The notes below the pieces were generated by a model. That model made no database searches. It saw nothing but the letters and a program-made list of their open reading frames with translations, and had not been told where the DNA came from. From the NCBI GenBank assembly GCA_964501815.1, contig CAZCUR010000030.1, positions 1 through 28,351 on the forward strand: a stretch of 28,351 nucleotides of DNA, written 5' to 3'. This document shows positions 23,589 to 28,351 of this stretch, piece after piece. Origin of the DNA: Geothermobacter sp964501815. GTDB lineage: Bacteria > Desulfobacterota > Desulfuromonadia > Desulfuromonadales > Geothermobacteraceae. The translations under genes and the position numbers were made by a program. Each line of letters starts with the position of its first letter. Position 1 is the first letter of the stretch.

Positions 23589-25150
23589 TACTCTGCTCCG
23601 ACCACGAAACGGCCGAGGTCCTCACCTTTGGGGGTCACGACATGCACCGCACAGGAGAGGCAGGGGTCAAAAGCGCGCACGATACGCACCAGTTCAAAGG
23701 GGTTGCGCTGGTCGCGCACCCGGGTGCCGATCAGGGCCTGTTCGATGGGACCCGGCTGCCCCTGGGCGTCGACGGGTCCGGCATTCCAGGTGGTCGGCAC
23801 CACGGCCTGGTAGTTGCTCACCTTGCCGTTTTCCACCCGCACCCAGTGCCCCAGGGCACCACGCGGGGCTTCGTGCAGGCCCATGCCCTGGCTGGTGACA
23901 TCGAGACTGAAATCGGTGTAGCCCGACTGCCCCGGGGCCAGTTCCAGCACCCACTGCTTGAGCTTTTCAGCCACCAGACGGGCTTCCAGGGCCCGGGTGG
24001 CATGCCGTCCCAGAACCGAAAAGAGCGCGGTCGGCGAGGCCTTGAAGCGGGCCAGCAGATTGTCGACCTGGCTGCGGATCTGCAGATCTCCGGCCGCGTA
24101 GGCAACGGCGATACGCGCCAGCGGCCCCACCTCCATGACCTGGCCGTCATAACGCGGCGACTTGATCCAGCTGTAAGCTCCGGCCTTGTCGCGTTCGGGG
24201 ACAGTCGAACCGTCAAAGGGGTGGACCGGCCCGGTCTCCCTGAACCAGCTGGCCGCCACCTCTTCGGTGATTTTGGCCGGATCCATGCGCCGCAGCTTGA
24301 AGTCGGCGCCGACAATCCCCTGCGGCAGCCAGCGCTGGCGGCGGGTCAGGTCCGGATCGCTGTCGAGGTCAAAAACCCCGAAACTCATCAGCTGTTTGCA
24401 GCCGGCGCCGATAGCGAAATAGTCGCTGTAGCGCTCCGCCACCAAAAGCACATCCGGCAGATAACAGGTGTCGATAAAATCGATCAGCTGCTCGATTTTC
24501 CACAGAAAGCTGGCAATCTGGTCGACCGAAGGCACGGCGGTCACACCACCGGCGACAATCGACATGTTGTGCGGCATCCTGCCGCCGAAAATGGCCACCG
24601 CTTCATGGGCGGTACGGCGCATGTTCAGGGCGCGGACATAGTGCTTGACCGCGGTGATGTTCTCCTTTTTCGACAACCGGTAGTCTCCTTCGTACCGGGG
24701 CACGAAGGGACCGAGATGACCGCGGGCGATGAAATCCTTCACCTTGACCAGATCCGGATCATTGCCGCTGTAGTCGGCCACGGCGGTGACGTCGACATAG
24801 TCGAGGGCGGCCAGCTGGTAGAAGTGCAGAATGTGCGACTGGACGAAGTTGGCCCCCTGGATCAGGTTGCGCAGGATGCGCCCGTTGTCGCTGATACTGC
24901 CGTTGACACCGTAAACCTCGTCGAGGGCAAAGGCCGCCGTCAGCCCGTGCGACGTCGGACAGACCCCGCAGATACGCTGCATGATGCGTGCGGCGTCACG
25001 CGGGTCGCGCCCCTGCAGCAGGTTTTCGAGCCCCCGGTACATCATTCCGGAGCTCTTCGCCTCGCGGACGGTACCGCCTTCGACGGTCACCTCCACCTTC
25101 ATGTGGCCCTCGACCCGTGTAAGCGGATCGATGACAATCTGACTGGACAT
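23588..25150 (-). CDS. hybL: Group 1 [NiFe] hydrogenase large subunit (HybL/HybC-like)
   Basis: The 520-residue catalytic subunit has the L1 motif RICGVCPTSH (C61, C64) and the L2 motif DPCLSCAVH (C497, C500). The 17 residues after H503 form the tail removed by the adjacent protease. The protein opens with IVIDPLTRVEGHMKVEV, typical of membrane-bound H2-uptake enzymes. It has no signal of its own and is exported with the Tat-tagged small subunit. GGAGAG precedes ATG 25150. As first gene of the operon it is driven by the -24/-12 promoter at 25293 after a leader of about 130 nt with strong palindromes. Confidence 0.95.
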   Translation of the reverse strand: MSSQIVIDPLTRVEGHMKVEVTVEGGTVREAKSSGMMYRGLENLLQGRDPRDAARIMQRICGVCPTSHGLTAAFALDEVYGVNGSISDNGRILRNLIQGANFVQSHILHFYQLAALDYVDVTAVADYSGNDPDLVKVKDFIARGHLGPFVPRYEGDYRLSKKENITAVKHYVRALNMRRTAHEAVAIFGGRMPHNMSIVAGGVTAVPSVDQIASFLWKIEQLIDFIDTCYLPDVLLVAERYSDYFAIGAGCKQLMSFGVFDLDSDPDLTRRQRWLPQGIVGADFKLRRMDPAKITEEVAASWFRETGPVHPFDGSTVPERDKAGAYSWIKSPRYDGQVMEVGPLARIAVAYAAGDLQIRSQVDNLLARFKASPTALFSVLGRHATRALEARLVAEKLKQWVLELAPGQSGYTDFSLDVTSQGMGLHEAPRGALGHWVRVENGKVSNYQAVVPTTWNAGPVDAQGQPGPIEQALIGTRVRDQRNPFELVRIVRAFDPCLSCAVHVVTPKGEDLGRFVVGAE

Positions 25151-25175
25151 AGTGCTCTCTCCTGACGTTGGATTT

Positions 25176-25191
25176 GTCCCGCATGCGGGAC
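25176..25191. repeat. Perfect 16-bp palindrome in the hybL leader
   Basis: GTCCCGCATGCGGGAC is its own reverse complement. It lies in the untranslated leader, 26 nt before the hybL start and 16 nt before its ribosome binding site. It could be an operator or an RNA hairpin. A second inverted repeat, CCCCGG/CCGGGG, is at 25266-25287. Confidence 0.6.
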
Positions 25192-25292
25192 GCGCTTAAC
25201 ACACTGGAATCAAACGATATTTTCTGACGGGACGGGATGTCTGGACAGAAACAGCGTTTGGGATTCCCCGGTCATGTCGACCCGGGGCAACG

Positions 25293-25308
25293 GGCAAGGG
25301 GCATGCCC
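25293..25308 (-). promoter_or_regulatory. Sigma-54 (-24/-12) promoter of the group 1 hydrogenase operon
   Basis: Read on the minus strand, GGGCATGCCCCTTGCC matches the sigma-54 consensus TGGCAYG-N4-TTGCW at all but the first and last positions, with the invariant GG and GC at the correct 12-bp step. The predicted start is near 25282, giving a leader of about 130 nt. A sigma-54-dependent activator gene lies directly upstream, which supports the call. A GTATAC box is centred about 100 bp upstream of the start. Confidence 0.75.
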
Positions 25309-25380
25309 GAAACAGGAGGTCAGGCAGAAAGCTCTTTCAGGTTCAAGCGTTGACACGTCTACGGCCGGACAGGGCACAAA

Positions 25381-25387
25381 CGTATAC
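25381..25387. promoter_or_regulatory. CGTATAC box upstream of the hydrogenase sigma-54 promoter
   Basis: ACGTATACC lies 73 bp upstream of the -24 element, a normal distance for an upstream activator site. A related sequence, ACACGTCTAC, is at 25353-25362. The core GTATAC recurs before the kinase, regulator and hypA. Binding by the adjacent response regulator is an inference. Confidence 0.4.
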
Positions 25388-25402
25388 CGGCCCGGCCGGA
25401 CA

Positions 25403-25425
25403 AAATGACCCAGGAGGGGTCATTT
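25403..25425. terminator. Second hairpin between the regulator and hybL
   Basis: AAATGACCC (25403-25411) and GGGTCATTT (25417-25425) form a perfect 9-bp stem with a 5-nt loop. On the minus strand it is followed by a short TTTTG. It may be a backup terminator for the regulator gene or a symmetrical protein-binding site. Confidence 0.45.
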
Positions 25426-25432
25426 CGACACA

Positions 25433-25477
25433 GAAAAAAAGAGGGGGCAAATAAGAAAATAATAAGATTTTGCCCCC
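25433..25477 (-). terminator. Intrinsic terminator of the response regulator gene
   Basis: On the minus strand GGGGGCAAA (25477-25469) pairs with TTTGCCCCC (25451-25443) across a 17-nt loop and is followed by TCTTTTTTTC. It isolates the regulator gene from the hydrogenase operon downstream. The 25151-25535 interval has no gene; it holds this terminator, the second hairpin, the GTATAC box, the sigma-54 promoter and the hybL leader. Confidence 0.85.
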
Positions 25478-25535
25478 AGGCGCACCGAGGCACCTGACAG
25501 GGCCCATCAACCAGGGTTCGAAAAAAGGCGGGAGG

Positions 25536-26894
25536 TCAGCTGCCCTTGCCGATGCGGTACTGCTTGAGCTTGCGGTCGAGAGTTTTGCGGGAAATGCCAA
25601 GGATATCGCTGGTCTTCAGCTTGTGGTATCCGGTCTGGCGGTAGACCTGTTCGATGTAAAGGCGCTCGACATCGTCCAGGGACATCTGTTCGCGCGGCAG
25701 GGCAAAGTCGACCGGAGGCGCCTCGGACACCTTGACCGGAAGGTGCTCGGCACCAATGGGGCCGCCGTCGGCAAGAATGGTCGCCATCTCGATGACATTC
25801 TCCAGTTCGCGCACATTGCCGGGCCAGTGGTAGCTGTTGAGCAGGGTCATCGCCTCGGACGTGATTTTCTGCTCGCCCCGGGGCGAATATTTGCGCGCGA
25901 AAAACTGGGCCAGCAGGGGGATATCTTCGCGGCGTTCGCGCAAAGGCGGCACCTGGATGGTCACCACATTGAGGCGGTAAAAGAGGTCTTCGCGAAAATG
26001 ACCGAGCCGCACCTCGGCCTCCAGGTCCTTGTTGGTCGCCGCCACAAAACGGACATCGGCCTTGCGCACCTTGGTGGCGCCGACCGGGATGAATTCCTTC
26101 TCCTGCAGCACGCGCAGCAGCTTGGCCTGCAAGGCGGCACTGATATCACCGATTTCGTCCAGAAAGAGCGTACCGCCGTCGGCCTCCTCCACCAGGCCGC
26201 GGTGGTTGGCGACCGCGCCGGTAAACGCCCCCTTGACGTGACCGAACAGCTGGCTTTCCAGCAGGGTATCGGTCAGGGCGGCACAGTTGATGGTCAAAAA
26301 ACGGTTGTCGCTGCGCCGGCTGCTGTAGTGGATGGTCGACGCAATCAGCTCCTTGCCGACCCCGCTCTCCCCCATGATGAGGACACTGGCATCACTGGGA
26401 GCCACCTTGCGCGCCAGCTCGAAGGCCTGGCGAAAACCCGGACTGGCAAACACCACCTGATCGGGGTCAAAGCGGCGCCGAATCTCCGCCTTGAGGGAGC
26501 GGTTCTCGGTCTCCAGCCGGTTGCGCTCGACAATCTTTTCCACCAGATTGAACAGCTCGTCGGCGAAAAAGGGCTTGATCAGATAGTCATGCGCCCCCTG
26601 CTTCATCGCCGCCACCGCGCCACGCACCGTGGCAAAGGCGCTCATCATCACCACCGGCAGACGCGGCCAGGCGGCCCGCACCTGACGCAGCACCTCCATG
26701 CCGTCCATCCCCGGCATCTTGACATCGAGCAGCACCAGGTCCGGCTGGGCGTCGCGCTCCTCCTGCAGCATCTTCAGCAAAGCCGGACCGCTCTCAAAGC
26801 TGTCGACCTGATAACCGCGGCTGCCGAGCATCTCCTCGAGAAACGCGCGAATCTCCGGTTCGTCATCACAGACCAGCACCCAGCCCTGTCGCAT
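25536..26894 (-). CDS. Sigma-54-dependent response regulator (NtrC/HupR/HoxA type)
   Basis: The 452-residue protein has a receiver domain with acidic pocket D10-D11 and phospho-acceptor D57 (LVLLDVKMPGMDG). The AAA+ domain carries Walker A GESGVGKE, the sigma-54 contact loop GAFTGA and Walker B GTLFLDEIGD. The C-terminal Fis-type helix-turn-helix includes TSDILGISRKTLDRKLKQY. It opens promoters by ATP hydrolysis after phosphorylation. Its place directly upstream of a sigma-54 hydrogenase promoter suggests it activates the group 1 operon, as HoxA and HupR do elsewhere. I chose ATG 26894, preceded by AAGGGAGC; a longer frame adds 26 residues outside the receiver fold. A cognate kinase is not adjacent. 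Confidence 0.93.
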   Translation of the reverse strand: MRQGWVLVCDDEPEIRAFLEEMLGSRGYQVDSFESGPALLKMLQEERDAQPDLVLLDVKMPGMDGMEVLRQVRAAWPRLPVVMMSAFATVRGAVAAMKQGAHDYLIKPFFADELFNLVEKIVERNRLETENRSLKAEIRRRFDPDQVVFASPGFRQAFELARKVAPSDASVLIMGESGVGKELIASTIHYSSRRSDNRFLTINCAALTDTLLESQLFGHVKGAFTGAVANHRGLVEEADGGTLFLDEIGDISAALQAKLLRVLQEKEFIPVGATKVRKADVRFVAATNKDLEAEVRLGHFREDLFYRLNVVTIQVPPLRERREDIPLLAQFFARKYSPRGEQKITSEAMTLLNSYHWPGNVRELENVIEMATILADGGPIGAEHLPVKVSEAPPVDFALPREQMSLDDVERLYIEQVYRQTGYHKLKTSDILGISRKTLDRKLKQYRIGKGS

Positions 26895-26931
26895 GCTCCC
26901 TTGACCCCTTGACGAGAATTGGAACCACAGC

Positions 26932-26961
26932 ACCATACCAGAAGCGCGCAGCCATCGGCAA
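26932..26961 (-). promoter_or_regulatory. Likely sigma-70 promoter of the response regulator gene
   Basis: On the minus strand TTGCCG (26961-26956) and TATGGT (26937-26932) are 18 nt apart, about 38 nt before the start codon. The GTATAC box at 26982 is centred near -60 from the expected start. Confidence 0.45.
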
Positions 26962-26981
26962 CGGCCCGACATCCGTCAACA

Positions 26982-26988
26982 CGTATAC
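26982..26988. promoter_or_regulatory. CGTATAC box in the regulator-hypA intergenic region, regulator side
   Basis: ACACGTATACC lies about 20 bp upstream of the regulator's -35 box. It is the third copy of the recurring motif. The same distance is seen for the hypA-side copy, which gives the region a symmetrical layout. Confidence 0.4.
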
Positions 26989-27072
26989 CTTTCGGCCTGG
27001 ACGGGCCCGGCAAATCCCGGCAACAAAAAACCTTATTCATTAAGGGGTTATCCATTTTCGTCCGGTACGGCA

Positions 27073-27082
27073 ACGTATACGT
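27073..27082. promoter_or_regulatory. Palindromic CGTATAC box upstream of hypA
   Basis: ACGTATACGT is a perfect 10-bp palindrome, centred near -60 from the predicted hypA transcription start, and is followed by an overlapping GTCTAACG. It is the most symmetrical member of the motif set. Confidence 0.4.
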
Positions 27083-27101
27083 CTAACGGCGTTCTGCCGC
27101 C

Positions 27102-27131
27102 TTGATTTTTGCCGCCGGGCGCCGATATAGT
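27102..27131 (+). promoter_or_regulatory. Likely sigma-70 promoter of hypAB
   Basis: TTGATT (27102-27107) and TATAGT (27126-27131) are 18 nt apart, about 42 nt before the hypA start. No -24/-12 element with correct spacing was found upstream of hypA. Confidence 0.5.
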
Positions 27132-27173
27132 GCAGATTCACCCAACAAAAGACCGGTACCACAGGACAGCCGC

Positions 27174-27515
27174 ATGCACGAACTCGGCATCACCCAAAGC
27201 ATCGTCGACATCGCCGACCGCACCGCGCGCGACCACGGCGGGACCAAGGTGCGCAGCGTCACGGTCGAGATCGGCGCGCTGTCCGGCGTCATCCCCGACG
27301 CGGTCTCCTTCTGCTTCGCCTCCTGTGTCCAGGGAACCCTGCTCGAAGGGGCGGAACTGATCATCGAGGAGATTCCGGGGCTGGGGCGCTGTCCTGAATG
27401 CGGCCGGGAGCAGGCCATTGACAACTACAGCTTCGCCTGTGAGGCCTGTGGCGCCCTGGGGCTGGAACGGCTGCAGGGAGAGGAGCTGCGCATCAAAGAA
27501 CTGGAGGTCGACTGA
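27174..27515 (+). CDS. hypA: Hydrogenase nickel incorporation protein HypA
   Basis: HypA delivers nickel to the hydrogenase large-subunit precursor together with HypB. The 113-residue protein starts with the nickel-binding MHELGIT (Met1, His2), continues with VDIADRTARDHGG and has a zinc site of two Cys pairs (CPEC and CEAC) around residues 70-90. ATG 27174 is fixed by the required MHE start. The frame is open upstream to the -35 region, but that part is untranslated leader. hypB begins 2 nt after its stop. Both hydrogenases in the window need this pair. Confidence 0.95.
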   Translation: MHELGITQSIVDIADRTARDHGGTKVRSVTVEIGALSGVIPDAVSFCFASCVQGTLLEGAELIIEEIPGLGRCPECGREQAIDNYSFACEACGALGLERLQGEELRIKELEVD

Positions 27516-27517
27516 CC

Positions 27518-28252
27518 ATGTGTATCGACTGCGGCTGCGCCGAACGGACCGCTCACAGCCACGACCACGACCACAAGCATGACCACGACCACGGGCGGAC
27601 CATCCGGGTTGAAGAAGACCTGTTGGCGCGCAACGACCGGCTGGCCGCCGGCAACCGCGAACGCTTTGCCCGACACAACCTGCTGGTGCTGAACCTGGTC
27701 AGCTCGCCCGGCTCGGGCAAGACCACCCTGCTGGAAACCACCCTGCGCCAGCTCAAGGAGGAGTTCGGCTTCGCGGTGCTCGAAGGAGACCAGCAGACCA
27801 GCAACGACGCCGACCGCATCGCCGCCACCGGCGTGCCGGCCCACCAGATCAACACCGGCGCCGGCTGCCACCTCGACGCCCACATGGTCGGCCACGGCGT
27901 CGATCACTTCGACCTGACCGGTCTCGACATCCTGATGATCGAAAACGTCGGCAACCTGGTCTGCCCCGCCTCCTTCGATCTCGGCGAAGACGCCAAGGTC
28001 GCGGTTCTGTCGGTCACCGAAGGTGAGGACAAACCGCTGAAATACCCGCAGATGTTCCGCGCCGCCTCGGTGGTGGTGCTCAACAAGATCGATCTTTTGC
28101 CGCACCTCGATTTCGACCTCGAGCGCTGCCGTCAGGCCATCCGCCAGGTCAACCCCGAGGCGATCGTGTTTGAGCTGTCGTGCCGCAGCGGCGAAGGCAT
28201 GGACAACTGGTACAACTGGCTGCGCGAGCAGGTGGCGGCCAAAAAAGGCTGA
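27518..28252 (+). CDS. hypB: Hydrogenase nickel incorporation GTPase HypB
   Basis: HypB is the SIMIBI GTPase that drives nickel insertion. The 244-residue protein has the N-terminal high-affinity nickel motif CIDCGC at 2-7, a short His/Asp-rich stretch (HSHDHDHKHDHDHG) that can store or buffer nickel, and the P loop SSPGSGKTT near residue 62. It also has the metal site region GAGCHLDA, the ENVGNLVCP switch segment and NKIDLLP for guanine recognition. GGAGGTC precedes ATG 27518. The gene is complete. Other hyp genes are not in the window and may follow, although an inverted repeat lies after the stop. Confidence 0.96.
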   Translation: MCIDCGCAERTAHSHDHDHKHDHDHGRTIRVEEDLLARNDRLAAGNRERFARHNLLVLNLVSSPGSGKTTLLETTLRQLKEEFGFAVLEGDQQTSNDADRIAATGVPAHQINTGAGCHLDAHMVGHGVDHFDLTGLDILMIENVGNLVCPASFDLGEDAKVAVLSVTEGEDKPLKYPQMFRAASVVVLNKIDLLPHLDFDLERCRQAIRQVNPEAIVFELSCRSGEGMDNWYNWLREQVAAKKG

Positions 28253-28276
28253 GAGCGCAAAGGGGTTCGATGGAGC

Positions 28277-28317
28277 TTCCCCCTCCCCCTCGCCCCCTCC
28301 CTCCAGGGGAGGGGGAA
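28277..28317 (+). repeat. C/G-rich inverted repeat after hypB
   Basis: TTCCCCCTCCCC (28277-28288) pairs with GGGGAGGGGGAA (28306-28317) across a 17-nt loop. No T tract follows beyond TTCTTG, so termination is doubtful. Purine/pyrimidine hairpins of this kind are common dispersed intergenic repeats. The 99 nt after hypB hold no gene start I can identify. Confidence 0.6.
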
Positions 28318-28351
28318 TTCTTGAAGACCTGAGCGTAACGCAGCTGACAGC

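Noticed and set aside
23642..25165. A + strand frame of about 507 codons opposite the group 1 large-subunit gene
   Set aside because: The opposite strand encodes an unmistakable hydrogenase large subunit; the + frame has no ribosome binding site or family similarity.
27074..27115. A sigma-54 promoter for hypA
   Set aside because: No GG and GC pair with the required 12-bp step was found; the best candidates are one base short or lack the GG. A sigma-70 match fits better.

Overview
This window (about 62% G+C by eye) looks like a chromosomal segment of a deltaproteobacterium of the Desulfuromonadales type (Geobacter/Desulfuromonas relatives). The evidence is the conserved block rplU-rpmA-obgE-proB-proA-nadD-rsfS-rlmH-dksA-family-TPR protein-gpmI-comF, followed by a hydrogenase region with a Geobacter-like periplasmic [NiFe] hydrogenase, a sigma-54 response regulator and hypA/hypB.

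Layout. Positions 1-3675 are accessory DNA: a probable IS1595-type transposase remnant at the left edge, a REP-associated (Y1/HUH) transposase broken after about 90 codons and running in frame into a small lipoprotein gene, a membrane-anchored zinc-ribbon/ankyrin protein, and a ribbon-helix-helix/PIN toxin-antitoxin pair with a clear promoter and three direct repeats that may be its operator. From 3746 a strong sigma-70 promoter drives rplU-rpmA, which ends in an intrinsic terminator. Next come the housekeeping genes obgE to comF (ribosome/GTPase, proline synthesis, NAD synthesis, rRNA methylation, envelope assembly, glycolysis) and a two-PAS histidine kinase, all on the + strand.

From 15114 to 26894 everything is on the - strand. 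First is a compact cytosolic bidirectional [NiFe] hydrogenase operon of group 3b type. It reads, in transcription order, fused beta/gamma electron-transfer subunit, small subunit, large subunit and maturation protease. The second is a periplasmic group 1 [NiFe] hydrogenase operon ordered large subunit, protease, Tat-exported small subunit, Tat-exported ferredoxin-like HybA, and NrfD-like HybB. It starts from a near-consensus -24/-12 (sigma-54) promoter. The third is the gene for a sigma-54-dependent response regulator. Divergent from the regulator on the + strand are hypA and hypB, which insert nickel.

How the parts work together. The kinase (13636) and the response regulator (26894) bracket the hydrogenase genes and may form a hydrogenase-controlling two-component pair. 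The motif CGTATAC with its palindromic core GTATAC was found by eye at only four places, all intergenic: before the kinase, before the group 1 operon, before the regulator and before hypA. It is a candidate regulatory box for a hydrogenase regulon. A 100-N scaffold gap at 19683-19782 is flanked by identical 55-bp copies and lies beside a heptamer tandem repeat. It is very probably an assembly artefact and not missing sequence.
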